Positions 47,925 to 57,171 of a DNA stretch of 64,000 nucleotides are shown here, in pieces. Source of the stretch: Pseudodesulfovibrio alkaliphilus (GTDB taxonomy: Bacteria; Desulfobacterota; Desulfovibrionia; Desulfovibrionales; Desulfovibrionaceae). The notes beneath the pieces are model-generated. The model made no database searches. It was given only the letters and a program-made list of their open reading frames with translations, and had not been told where the DNA came from. Every line of letters begins with the position of its first letter. Positions within the stretch are counted from its first letter, which is position 1. The position numbers were made by a program, and so were the translations under genes. The stretch lies in NCBI RefSeq assembly GCF_009729555.1, contig NZ_WODC01000002.1, forward strand, positions 1 to 64,000, in the 5' to 3' direction.

Positions 47925-48637
47925 TCGGCCCCCACGAACAGGTAGCCCGTGCCCCATACGGTTCGGATGCGCCGGGCATGGGCGGGATAGGAGCGCAGCA
48001 GCGAGCGCAGCTTGCTGATGTGCACATCGATGCTTCGGTCATAGGCGGAAAAATCCCTGTCCCAGGCCAGAGTCATCAACTCGTCCCGGGTCATGGCCGT
48101 GTCCGGGTTCTCCATAAGCACCCGGAGCAGGCGGAACTCGGTGGCTGAAAGTTCCACCTCCGCGCCTTGGGCCAGCAGCACCTGACGGGCGAGGTTGAGG
48201 GTCAGGCCGCCCGCCTCAAGCAGGGGGACGGGCCGCTGGGCCGGAACCTGGCCTTCGGCAGCGGGTGCGTCCAGGCGGCGGAGGACCGCCTTGATCCGGG
48301 CCAGTAATTCGCGGGGATTGAAGGGCTTTGGCAGGTAGTCGTCGGCGCCCAGCTCCAGGCCCACGATGCGGTCGGTATCCTCGCCCTTGGCTGTGAGCAT
48401 GATCACAGGCACCCGGGAGTGCCCACGGATGTCGCGCAGCACGTCAAGCCCGTTGCGCCCGGGCATCATCACGTCGAGAATGACAAGTCCCGGCGGGGCG
48501 GAGCGGACCACATCCACCGCTCCATCGCCCGAAGGCAGGGTGCGTACTCCAAAGCCGTACCCCTCCAGATATTCGGTCAGAAGCGCACGCAGCTTTTCGT
48601 CGTCGTCGATGATGAGAATGTCGCCGTTGTCGTTCAT
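47921..48637 (-). CDS. CpxR-like OmpR-family response regulator
   Basis: 238 residues: receiver with acidic pocket DDD11-13, phospho-acceptor D55 (LVILDVMMPG) and GADDYLPKPFNPRELLARI, then a winged helix (SATEFRLLRVLMENPDTAMTRDELM, YDRSIDVHISKLRSLL, IRTVWGTGYLFV). ATG 48637 starts the protein at MNDNGDILIIDDDEK. Divergent from the efflux operon with a direct-repeat box in the shared gap. Confidence 0.9.
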   Translation of the reverse strand: MNDNGDILIIDDDEKLRALLTEYLEGYGFGVRTLPSGDGAVDVVRSAPPGLVILDVMMPGRNGLDVLRDIRGHSRVPVIMLTAKGEDTDRIVGLELGADDYLPKPFNPRELLARIKAVLRRLDAPAAEGQVPAQRPVPLLEAGGLTLNLARQVLLAQGAEVELSATEFRLLRVLMENPDTAMTRDELMTLAWDRDFSAYDRSIDVHISKLRSLLRSYPAHARRIRTVWGTGYLFVGAE

Positions 48638-48688
48638 GCTAGCCCCATAGCCTTGGTGGCCTGAACAGGAAAGGGGGATGGTTGTTCT

Positions 48689-48703
48689 TTTACACACATT
48701 TAC
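48689..48703. promoter_or_regulatory. CpxR-type box between regulator and efflux operon
   Basis: TTTAC-ACACA-TTTAC, that is GTAAA-N5-GTAAA on the minus strand, the direct-repeat form recognised by CpxR in enterobacteria. It lies 52 bases upstream of the regulator start and about 85 bases upstream of the outer-membrane factor start, so it could serve both. Confidence 0.55.
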
Positions 48704-48786
48704 ATTTTTTATCATGGTGGAAAAACTCTGCCAACATTGTGCGCCTAGACAGGGGGGACCCAAAAAATACGACCGGAGACAACCTC

Positions 48787-50280
48787 TTGCATCACGTTTC
48801 ATCCATATCCCCATCGACCCAGGCGCATTTGTTCTTCAGCGTGGCGGCATCCCTGGTGGCCGCGCTCCTGGTGGCTGGGTGCACACCGTTTCAGCCCGAT
48901 CCGCGTGACGGCATGGAGTTATCGCTTCCGCCTGCCTACACCCTGTACTCCGAAGAACCCAGGGCCACGGATCGATGGTGGCGGGAGTTTGGCAGCGAGG
49001 AGCTTGACGCACTGGTGGAAGAGGGACTGTCCGCAAACCTCGACATTGGCGCGGCCTGGGGGCGGCTGCGTCAGGCGCGGGCCTCGGCGGTGCAGTCAGG
49101 GGCGGATGCCTATCCCGTTCTGACAGGCGCGGCGGACTACGCCCACACGAGAAGCAGTGGGAACGCCAGGAGCGAGACCACCAGCGAAACCCACTCCGTC
49201 GGCTTGAGTGCCGGATATGAGGTGGATTTCTGGGGCCGTGTGCAGGCCGTGTCCAGGGCTGGAGAACTCGACAGCGCGGCCAGCCGCGAGGATCTGAACA
49301 CCGTGGCCATGACCGTGGCCGCGGAAATCGTGACCAAATGGGTGCGTATCCAGGCCCAACGGCAGAAGAAACAGATACTGCACTCGCAGATAACCGCCAA
49401 CCGGACATACCTTGAACTCATCGAGCTTCGGTTCAGAAACTCCCTGGCAACCGCTTTGGATGTGTATCAGCAGCGGGAAAACGTCGAGCGTGTCAAGGCG
49501 GAATTGCCTCTTGTCGAATCCGAGGAACAGTTGTTGCTGCACGAGTTGGCCCTGCTGCTTGGCCGACCCGTCGGGACGGTCATGGTGGCGGACGAGCCGC
49601 TCCCGGAGCCTGCGTCGCTGCCGGGGCTGGGGCTGCCCGTCGATCTTTTGGCCAACCGGCCCGATATCCGCTCGTCAGGGCTTGCCCTGCAGTCGGCCGA
49701 CTGGACGGTGGCCGCAGCCCGGGCTGACCGTCTGCCCGCCCTTACCCTTGGCGGTGATGCGGCGTATTCCGGGGCACAGCTTGCCACCCTTTTTAACAAT
49801 TGGATGTTTTCCTTGGCCGCCTCGGTGGTGGGGCCGATCTTTGACGGCGGTTCCCGTGCCGCCGAGGTCGAGAAGGCTCGCGGCGTGGTGGACGAGCGGC
49901 TGGCCGACTACAAGGCTACCGTGCTGACCGCCCTCAAGGAAGTGGAAGATGCTCTGGCCCAGGAAAAGTGGCAGCGGCGGTATATCAAGGCCCGTCAGGC
50001 ACAGGTCCTGGCCGCCCGCGTCAATCTGAGCGAGGCCCTGTCGCGCTACAGGCAGGGGCTGGACGATTACCTGCCTGTGCTCACCGCGCTTTTCACCGTG
50101 CAGGAGCTGGAGGTGTCTGCCGTAGGCGATGCGGCCGATCTGCTGCTTTATCGGGCGGCCCTGCACCGCGCTCTGGGCGGCTCCTGGGTCAATGACCTCG
50201 TGCCGTCGGCCCCCGACGGGGAAGAGGATGCCGTGCAATCCGGCGCCGCCCCGAACGACCAACATCAACACAACGGATAG
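48787..50280 (+). CDS. Outer-membrane efflux lipoprotein (NodT/OprM-like)
   Basis: About 497 residues. A signal sequence ending in lipobox LLVAGC is followed by the outer-membrane-factor fold (SLPPAYTLYSEEPRATDRWWREFGSEELDALVEEGL; YEVDFWGRV; LLANRPDIRSSGLALQSADWTVAAARADRLPALTLGG). It forms the TolC-like channel for the pump that follows. TTG 48787 with GGAG upstream is preferred: it gives a normal signal length; longer starts add about 35 residues unlike a signal. Gap of four bases to the next gene. Confidence 0.88.
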   Translation: MHHVSSISPSTQAHLFFSVAASLVAALLVAGCTPFQPDPRDGMELSLPPAYTLYSEEPRATDRWWREFGSEELDALVEEGLSANLDIGAAWGRLRQARASAVQSGADAYPVLTGAADYAHTRSSGNARSETTSETHSVGLSAGYEVDFWGRVQAVSRAGELDSAASREDLNTVAMTVAAEIVTKWVRIQAQRQKKQILHSQITANRTYLELIELRFRNSLATALDVYQQRENVERVKAELPLVESEEQLLLHELALLLGRPVGTVMVADEPLPEPASLPGLGLPVDLLANRPDIRSSGLALQSADWTVAAARADRLPALTLGGDAAYSGAQLATLFNNWMFSLAASVVGPIFDGGSRAAEVEKARGVVDERLADYKATVLTALKEVEDALAQEKWQRRYIKARQAQVLAARVNLSEALSRYRQGLDDYLPVLTALFTVQELEVSAVGDAADLLLYRAALHRALGGSWVNDLVPSAPDGEEDAVQSGAAPNDQHQHNG

Positions 50281-50284
50281 CGCC

Positions 50285-51538
50285 ATGAATGTCGAATTGT
50301 CACGAACCAAACAATGGTTCCGCCTCAAGGCGGTTATTCCCGTAGTCATCGTCGTCCTGGCTGTGGCCGCAGCTTTTTCCCTGATAGCCACATCGCCACG
50401 CGCCGCCAAGGCGCCGCCCGCCCCGGCCGCCCCGGCCGTGTCTGTCGACGTTTTTGAAAAAAGCTCCCAACAAGTCACGGTTTCCGTGATGGGCACGGTC
50501 ATGGCCGCTCGCGAGATCAACCTGAAATCCCGTGTGGCGGGGGAGGTCGTGTCCGCGAGCGATGCCTATGTTCCCGGAGGCATGTTCGCCAAAGGCGAGG
50601 TAATATTGCGCATTGATGTCAAGGACTATGAACTGACGCTGCGCGAGATCAAGGCCGAAGTGACGGAGGCGGAATACAATCTCAAGGTGGAGCAAGGTTA
50701 TCAGAATGTTGCCGGGCGCGAGTGGGATCTGCTTCGGGAGTCGTCTGGCGGCACCGAGGAGGAAGCCGAACTCGCGTTGCGCAAGCCGCATCTGGAAAAG
50801 GCCGTAGCCGATCTGGAAGCGGCCAGGGCCAAGCTCGATCAGGCACGGCTGGATTTGGAGCGGACTGTGATCACTGCCCCGTTTGCGGCCGTGGTCAAGG
50901 ACAAATCCGTGGACGCAGGGGCCATGGTCAGCGCCCAGGACGCTCTCGCCACCCTTGTCTGCACCGACGAATTCTGGGTCCAGGCATCGATCCCGGTGGA
51001 CAGGCTCGGCTGGATAACGCTGCCAAATGGCGACAAGCCGGGCTCTGCGGCCACCATCATCAACGCCGATGGTCGAACGCGGCGGGAGGGGCGTGTCATC
51101 CGGCTGCTTCCGGCCCTGGAGGACGAGGGGCGCATGGCCCGCATTCTCATCTCCATTCCTGATCCGCTCAACCTGACTGGGGAGCCGGGCGTTCACCCGC
51201 TGCTGCTCGGTTCCTATGTCACTGTGCTGGTGGACGGCGGCAGGGTCGACGGCGGCATCGCCATCCCCAGGTCCGCCTTTAGAGACAACGGGCGGATATG
51301 GGTGGTGTCCGAAGACGGTACCTTGGACATCCGCACCGTGATACCGGCCTGGCGCGACACCCAGTCGGTCATTCTGACCCAGGGGCTTGAGGAGGGCGAG
51401 CAACTGGTCCTGTCAAGCCTTTCCGCGCCAGTTCAGGGTATGGCGTTGAGTGCTGCCGGTGTTCTTTCTCGCTCGGGTGCTACCGGAGGCACAGAATCCA
51501 TGAACACGCAATCGGAAGAGGGTGAGGCGCATGAGTAG
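50285..51538 (+). CDS. RND efflux periplasmic adaptor (membrane fusion protein)
   Basis: 417 residues: N-terminal membrane anchor (VIPVVIVVLAVAAAFSLIA), lipoyl/barrel-sandwich halves (AAREINLKSRVAGEVVSA; LDLERTVITAPFAAVVKDKSVDAGAMVS) around a helical hairpin, then beta-barrel. It joins inner and outer membrane parts. ATG 50285 follows the outer-membrane-factor stop by four bases; its end overlaps the RND pump start by eight bases. Confidence 0.92.
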   Translation: MNVELSRTKQWFRLKAVIPVVIVVLAVAAAFSLIATSPRAAKAPPAPAAPAVSVDVFEKSSQQVTVSVMGTVMAAREINLKSRVAGEVVSASDAYVPGGMFAKGEVILRIDVKDYELTLREIKAEVTEAEYNLKVEQGYQNVAGREWDLLRESSGGTEEEAELALRKPHLEKAVADLEAARAKLDQARLDLERTVITAPFAAVVKDKSVDAGAMVSAQDALATLVCTDEFWVQASIPVDRLGWITLPNGDKPGSAATIINADGRTRREGRVIRLLPALEDEGRMARILISIPDPLNLTGEPGVHPLLLGSYVTVLVDGGRVDGGIAIPRSAFRDNGRIWVVSEDGTLDIRTVIPAWRDTQSVILTQGLEEGEQLVLSSLSAPVQGMALSAAGVLSRSGATGGTESMNTQSEEGEAHE

Positions 51539-54500
51539 CCGGAAATTCCGCGACGGCGGGCCTCTGGCCTGGATGGCGGGAAACTCCGTTGCCGCCAATC
51601 TGCTCATGATGGTTCTGCTGGCGGGAGGCCTGATTCTCGCCCTGCAGATCAGGCAGGAGGTTTTTCCTGAATTCAGCGAGGATCAGGTCTCCATCTCCGT
51701 GTCCTACCCTGGCGCGAGCCCGGAGGAGGTGGAGCAGGGGGTTACTCTGGCCATTGAGCAGGCCGTGCAGGGAATCAACGGCGTCAAGGAAGTTACGTCC
51801 ACTTCGAGCGAAGGGTCGTCGCAGGTCATCGTCAAGGCGCTTGAGGGGGCGAATCTGCACAGCCTCACTCAGGACGTGAAGAGCGAGGTGGACCGTGTTT
51901 CGTCCTTTCCCGCCGAGGCCGAGGACCCGGTCATCGCCGCGTCGTCGCGAAAGCACAGCGTTCTCTCGATCATGGTCTACGGGCATCAGGACCAACTGGT
52001 GCTTCGGGAAATGGCCGATCAACTGCGCGATGAACTGATCAGCGACTATCGCATTACCCAGGCCGAGTTGTCGGAGGTCAGCAATCTGCAGATCACGGTG
52101 GAGGTGCCCCAGGCCAGGCTGCGGGCGCATGGGCTGACGTTGGGCGATGTGGCCGAAAGGTTGCGCGAGGCATCGGTGGATATGCCCGGCGGAGGGGTCA
52201 AGACCGAATCCGGAGAGATTCTTGTCAGGATGAAGGAGCGGCGTGACTACGCACGCGACTTCGCCCAGACCCCGGTGCTTACGGGCAGCGACGGAACGAG
52301 GATGTTGCTTGAGGATATCGCCACCGTCACCGAAGGATTCGAAGATACGGATATTATTACCGCATTCAATGGCATGACCGCCGTGCGAGTCGATGTTTAC
52401 CGGGTGGGGGACCAGACCCCGATCACGGTTTCAGAAGCGGCCCGAGAGCGGCTTGAAGCGTTTCGTCAGACCCTGCCCCGAGGGGTTTCCGTGGCCGTGC
52501 TCGACGACAATTCCGAGGTCTTTAGTCAGCGCATGGATCTTCTTTTGAATAACGGCTACCTGGGGCTGGCCCTGGTCTTCGTTCTCCTTGCCCTGTTTCT
52601 TGAGCCCAGGCTTGCCTTCTGGGTGGCCATGGGTATTCCCATCTCTTTCCTCGGTTCGTTCCTCATTCTCTCCACCCTCGGCGTCAGCGTGAACATGATC
52701 AGCATGTTCGCCTTTCTCATCGCCCTTGGTATCGTGGTGGACGACGCCATTGTGGTCGGGGAGAACGTCCATACCATGCGTCAGCAGGGCATGCCCCCGC
52801 TCAAGGCCGCCATCGAGGGAGTCAGAGGCATCGCCATGCCCGTGATCTTCAGCGTGCTGACCAACATTGTGGCTTTCATGCCCCTGCTCTTTATCCCCGG
52901 AACCATGGGCAAGATCATGTACTGCATCCCGGTGGTGGTTATCGCGGTGTTCGCGGTTTCGCTCATTGAGAGCCTGTTCATACTGCCAGCCCACCTGGGG
53001 CATATGGGAACAGGGCGACACTCGCGACCCATGGCCTGGGTGGCCATGCGGCAGCAACGCATCAGCGCCGGACTGCTCTCCTTCATCCAGAAGGTCTACC
53101 GCCCTCTGCTGGATTGGTGTGTGACCTGGCGTTACGCGACCATTGCTTCCGGAGCCGCCCTGTTGCTGTTGTGCGGAGCCTATGTGGCCAGCGGTCGTAT
53201 CGGGGTGACGCTGATGCCCAAGGCCGATTCGGACTATGCCCATGTTACGGCCGAGCTGCCTTACGGCGCGGCCGTGGATAGCTCTGTGGCCGTGCGTGAC
53301 AGGCTTTTGCAAGCTGCGGACAAGGTCATCGCCGAAAATGGCGGGGAGGCGCTGGCCAGGGGGAGTTTCTCCAAAATCGGCGGCGAGGGGCGCGATTTCT
53401 CAGGCAGCCATGTGGTCAAGGCGCAGATATACCTGACCGGAGCTGACGAGCGGCCCATCACCACCGACGAATTCGTGAACAGATGGCGCAAGGAGAGCGG
53501 GATGATCCCCGGCCTGCAGTCCATCACCTTCGAGTCGGACCGCGGCGGCCCTGGGGCAGGCAGTTCTCTTGAACTGCAACTGAGTCATAGCGATGTGACC
53601 ACTCTTGAGGCCGCAGCCGACCAACTGGCCGAGGCCCTGAGCTACTTTCCCAACGCCAAGGACATTGATTCCGGGTATTCGCCCGGCAAGCAGCAGCTCG
53701 ACTTCACCATCAGGCCAGAGGGGCAGAGCCTGGGGTTGACCGCTCAGGAGGTTGCCTCCCAGGTGCGGGCCGCCTATTACGGCACCGAGGTGCTCCGGCA
53801 ACAGCGGGGGCGCAACGAGATCAAGGTGGTGGTACGCAGACCCGAGGCCGAGAGGGTCTCCGAGTTCGATCTGGAGGAGTTCATGGTCCGTACGCCGGGC
53901 GGGACCGAAGTGCCCCTTCGCGAGGTGGTCGACATCAAGCGAGGCCGTGCCTATACCTCCATCAAGCACGTCAACGGCCGTCGGGCGCTGACCGTTTCGG
54001 CGGACATCACTCCGCGGGAGGACAGCAACAAGGTCCTGGCGGAAATCCTGGCCGAGACCATGCCTGCGCTCAAGGCGGCCTACCCCGGACTGACTTACGC
54101 CCTGGACGGACACCAGCAGGACATGAGCGAGGGGACGGCGAGCCTCATGTCCGGCCTGATGCTGGCCATGCTCGCCGTCTATGCCCTGCTTGCCATCCCC
54201 TTCAAGAGCTACACCCAGCCGGTGGTCATCATGATCTGCATCCCCTTTGGCGCGGTGGGTGCCATCCTCGGTCACATGCTCATGGGATGCCCCATCAGCC
54301 TGAACAGCCTTCTTGGCATCGTCGCCCTCTCGGGGGTGGTGGTCAACGACTCCCTGGTGCTTATCAGTCATGCCAACGATCAACGCCGTCAGGGCCGCTG
54401 CGCTCATGATGCCGTGCTTGACGCCGGAACCTCCCGCTTCAGGCCCGTCATGTTGACCACCCTTACCACCTTTGGCGGCCTGGCCCCCATGATTCTGGAA

Positions 54501-54716
54501 ACCTCCTCGCAGGCATCGTTTCTTGTTCCCATGGCCATTTCACTCGGTTTTGGTATTGTCTTCGCCACCGTGATCACCCTGGTGCTGGTGCCGTCTCTCT
54601 ACATGATTATCGAAGACTTTCATGATGCCGCCCGTCGCCTGTGGCGCCGAGCCGTTTCTCCGAAGGAAGACGCGGCGTCCGGCACAGGCGCTGTTTCGCT
54701 CACCATCAAACAGTAA
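51531..54716 (+). CDS. RND-family efflux pump (AcrB/HAE-like)
   Basis: 1061 residues with twelve predicted TM segments in two repeats: TM1 (NSVAANLLMMVLLAGGLILAL), the SYPGASPEEVEQGVT motif, TM4 proton-relay FLIALGIVVDDAIVVGENV, and the second repeat LLGIVALSGVVVNDSLVLI. RND pumps use proton flow to export drugs, lipids or metabolites; substrate cannot be deduced. ATG 51531 is used rather than 51522 because it starts with the conserved short cytosolic leader. Last gene of the efflux operon. Confidence 0.93.
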   Translation: MSSRKFRDGGPLAWMAGNSVAANLLMMVLLAGGLILALQIRQEVFPEFSEDQVSISVSYPGASPEEVEQGVTLAIEQAVQGINGVKEVTSTSSEGSSQVIVKALEGANLHSLTQDVKSEVDRVSSFPAEAEDPVIAASSRKHSVLSIMVYGHQDQLVLREMADQLRDELISDYRITQAELSEVSNLQITVEVPQARLRAHGLTLGDVAERLREASVDMPGGGVKTESGEILVRMKERRDYARDFAQTPVLTGSDGTRMLLEDIATVTEGFEDTDIITAFNGMTAVRVDVYRVGDQTPITVSEAARERLEAFRQTLPRGVSVAVLDDNSEVFSQRMDLLLNNGYLGLALVFVLLALFLEPRLAFWVAMGIPISFLGSFLILSTLGVSVNMISMFAFLIALGIVVDDAIVVGENVHTMRQQGMPPLKAAIEGVRGIAMPVIFSVLTNIVAFMPLLFIPGTMGKIMYCIPVVVIAVFAVSLIESLFILPAHLGHMGTGRHSRPMAWVAMRQQRISAGLLSFIQKVYRPLLDWCVTWRYATIASGAALLLLCGAYVASGRIGVTLMPKADSDYAHVTAELPYGAAVDSSVAVRDRLLQAADKVIAENGGEALARGSFSKIGGEGRDFSGSHVVKAQIYLTGADERPITTDEFVNRWRKESGMIPGLQSITFESDRGGPGAGSSLELQLSHSDVTTLEAAADQLAEALSYFPNAKDIDSGYSPGKQQLDFTIRPEGQSLGLTAQEVASQVRAAYYGTEVLRQQRGRNEIKVVVRRPEAERVSEFDLEEFMVRTPGGTEVPLREVVDIKRGRAYTSIKHVNGRRALTVSADITPREDSNKVLAEILAETMPALKAAYPGLTYALDGHQQDMSEGTASLMSGLMLAMLAVYALLAIPFKSYTQPVVIMICIPFGAVGAILGHMLMGCPISLNSLLGIVALSGVVVNDSLVLISHANDQRRQGRCAHDAVLDAGTSRFRPVMLTTLTTFGGLAPMILETSSQASFLVPMAISLGFGIVFATVITLVLVPSLYMIIEDFHDAARRLWRRAVSPKEDAASGTGAVSLTIKQ

Positions 54717-54754
54717 GTTTTTCATTATGTGGCATTCTCCCAGGCACCGATATC

Positions 54755-55447
54755 TCACCAGTCGTATGTTGATAATGGCAAGTCCTCGCCTCGTAGACGC
54801 TGCCGGGGTTGTGTGCTGTTTGTCCTGATCTGCCGATCTTGCCCCTGTTGTTCCAGGTGGACGGTGCGGTGTGTCCGGCCCAGAAGTTCCGACGGATCGT
54901 GAGTCACATGGATGACTGCGGTCGAGGTGTTCTCAAGGCCGGCCTCCAGCAGTTGGCGCATGTTGTCCTTGAGGGGTTTGTCCAGCCCGGTGAACGGTTC
55001 GTCCAGCAGGAGAATGTCCGGCGATATGGCAAAGGCCCGGGCCAGTGCAACCCTCTGGCGCATGCCCCCGGAGAGTTGGTGGGGGTATGCGTTTTCGAAT
55101 TCGGCCAGTTCCATGCGCTGTAAATAATGCTGTGCGCGCTTCCTGGCTGCGGTCTTGTTCATGCCCTGCGCACAAAGCGGCAGGAGCACGTTGTTCAGGG
55201 TCGTATCCCATGGCAGCAGACGTGATTCCTGAAACACGTAGCCGATATGCGTCGAGTTGACGGTGATGTGCCCCATGTCCGGCATTTCCAAACCGGCGAT
55301 CATGCGCAGGATGGTGGACTTGCCGATGCCGCTGGGGCCGAGCATGCCTATGGCCTCTCCTTGCTTCACGGTCAGGTTGAATCCGGCGATGACCGGGCGG
55401 TTGCCGAAACTTTTATGGATGTTTTCAAGAGTGATGATGGTGCTCAT
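54755..55447 (-). CDS. ABC importer ATP-binding protein (NitT/TauT type)
   Basis: 230 residues: Walker A GPSGIGKST (37-45), Q-loop VFQESRLLPW, signature LSGGMRQRVALARA, Walker B LLLDEPFTGLD and the switch histidine in HVTHD. The QESRLLPW loop is typical of nitrate/sulfonate/taurine-type importers. It overlaps the permease gene by four bases. Energises import of the ligand bound by the protein at 56208-57170. Confidence 0.92.
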   Translation of the reverse strand: MSTIITLENIHKSFGNRPVIAGFNLTVKQGEAIGMLGPSGIGKSTILRMIAGLEMPDMGHITVNSTHIGYVFQESRLLPWDTTLNNVLLPLCAQGMNKTAARKRAQHYLQRMELAEFENAYPHQLSGGMRQRVALARAFAISPDILLLDEPFTGLDKPLKDNMRQLLEAGLENTSTAVIHVTHDPSELLGRTHRTVHLEQQGQDRQIRTNSTQPRQRLRGEDLPLSTYDW

Positions 55448-56211
55448 GCCCGTTTCCTCTGGATTGCCTTGGTGGCTGGTCGCAGCAGGGCCAGCTCGAC
55501 CCCGCCGACGATGAGCATGCTGAGCAGGGTCAGGGCGTACAGCTCGGCGGTCTGCAGATTGGATCGGGAAATGGCCAGGGCGTGGCCGATGCCCTCATTG
55601 GCCCCGAGCATCTCCGCCAAGACGACGAGCCGGATGCAGTAGCCCGTGGCGAGGACCGTCCCGGAGAGAAACGGCCCGGCAAGGGCCATGGCGTATATGC
55701 GTACAAGCCGCATATGCAGAGGGAACTTGTAGACCTTGGCCATCTCCAGCAGATTGCGGTCCACGGCCATCATTCCGTCCGCCACGTTCACATAGACGAT
55801 GGGGGCCATCATGGTGGCCGTAATGCACACGACCATGGTGGTCCCTACACCGAACCAGAGCATGAAAACCACAACAAGAACCACGCCGGGTATGCTTGTG
55901 AGAATCCAGCGGGCAGGGGCCAGCATGAATCTGAAAGGTTCGATGAAGCCCGCCAGGATACCCAGCAGGGCGCCGCTGCCTATGCCAAAAAAAAGAGCCA
56001 GGCCGATGCGCTCCAGTGTGGGTTTCAAGTGCAGGTCCAGAAATAGCTTGTTCTCAAAAAGTCCGAAGAGCGCTTCCATGGTTGCGCCCGGGCTTGCCAC
56101 TACCAGACCGGAAAAATTCCGTGCCAGCATGTCCCAGCCGAAGATCAGGAGTACCACCCCGAAAAGATGAAAGCCCAATGGCGGCAGTTTGCCTATGGAG
56201 CGGCCGCTCAT
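55444..56211 (-). CDS. ABC importer permease (NitT/TauT type)
   Basis: 255 residues with about six TM segments and the BPD_transp_1 EAA-type loop (MAKVYKFPLHMRLVRIYAMALAGPFLSGTVLATG). Resembles SsuC/TauC permeases. ATG 56211 is used; it overlaps the binding-protein stop by four bases and avoids a polar leader. Confidence 0.9.
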   Translation of the reverse strand: MSGRSIGKLPPLGFHLFGVVLLIFGWDMLARNFSGLVVASPGATMEALFGLFENKLFLDLHLKPTLERIGLALFFGIGSGALLGILAGFIEPFRFMLAPARWILTSIPGVVLVVVFMLWFGVGTTMVVCITATMMAPIVYVNVADGMMAVDRNLLEMAKVYKFPLHMRLVRIYAMALAGPFLSGTVLATGYCIRLVVLAEMLGANEGIGHALAISRSNLQTAELYALTLLSMLIVGGVELALLRPATKAIQRKRA

Positions 56212-57170
56212 TGTGCAACCTCGAACAAGTCCGACCCCGGCAAGGCGCCGCCTATGGCCGCCGGGGATATCTCTCTGATTCTGCACAGGAAGAACATGGC
56301 GTCTTCCTGAGCCTTTTCTCCGCTCATGATGCGGAATTCGAAATCGGTTATTTCACCCTGCTGCAACTGTGCGGCCAGGGCCGGGAATTTTCTCTCGACC
56401 AACTGCCTGGTTTCTTTTGGATGCTGCCGCACCCACTCACAGGCGAGTGCATAGGCACGGTTGAAAGCACGCATCTGTTCAGTGTCGTCTGCCTTTGGGC
56501 CGAAAAACGCGATGCCGCTGGCCACCAGCCTGTGCCCCGGAAAGGAGCTCTCCCAGGCGCGCCGCATGTCGATTCGTTTCACCAGCAGGGGGGCGCCCTC
56601 GCTCTGCAGCGCTTTTGCCCTGAGCATCGCTATGGATGCGGTTGGTTCGCTGAGCATGGCGTGATCGCCTTTTCCGACCAGAAGCAGGTTGACCGCTTCC
56701 AGCACGCCTCCCGTATGCCGTGTCACGAGGTTGACCTTTTTTTCTCCCAAGATTGCCCTGTAGAACAATTCCGGCATTTCCCCGGGGCCGAATGGAAACA
56801 AGAGCGTGCCTTCGAGGTCTTCCAGCCTGTCCGATCCGGGCTGTGTGGAGACGATCCACACCGGGGATTCATGCAGAAGCGTCAGCTTGCACTTGACGCC
56901 CTTGCTCTTCAGGGTGCTGGCGGCAGCCGTGGTCACGATGGCCGCGTCCACCTGCTGCCCGGCCACCATGGCCCGAAGCATGTCCGGCGAATTCCAGGGG
57001 ATGAAGCGGGCCTCGAAGTCCTGCTCCCATGGCTGGTCCTTGCCCTCCATCATCATCAGGGGGATGCTTTCTGTTATGGGTGGCCCGGATATGCGCAGGA
57101 CAGTCGGCGTTTTCGCCGCTGCCGTGCAGGCAAGGCCAAGGAACAGGAGAGAGAGAAAGGCGGTTTTCAT
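56208..57170 (-). CDS. ABC importer substrate-binding protein (NMT1/SsuA-like)
   Basis: 320 residues. N-terminal signal peptide (TAFLSLLFLGLACTAAA); whether the cysteine at 15 is lipidated is unclear because the position three residues before it is glycine. The body resembles the NMT1/SsuA fold (ESIPLMMMEGKD, DAAIVTTAAASTLKSKG, GDHAMLSEPTASIAML). Ligand unknown. It lies one base downstream of the O-methyltransferase gene and is therefore part of the TonB/methyltransferase operon. Confidence 0.88.
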   Translation of the reverse strand: MKTAFLSLLFLGLACTAAAKTPTVLRISGPPITESIPLMMMEGKDQPWEQDFEARFIPWNSPDMLRAMVAGQQVDAAIVTTAAASTLKSKGVKCKLTLLHESPVWIVSTQPGSDRLEDLEGTLLFPFGPGEMPELFYRAILGEKKVNLVTRHTGGVLEAVNLLLVGKGDHAMLSEPTASIAMLRAKALQSEGAPLLVKRIDMRRAWESSFPGHRLVASGIAFFGPKADDTEQMRAFNRAYALACEWVRQHPKETRQLVERKFPALAAQLQQGEITDFEFRIMSGEKAQEDAMFFLCRIREISPAAIGGALPGSDLFEVAQ

Positions 57171-57171
57171 G

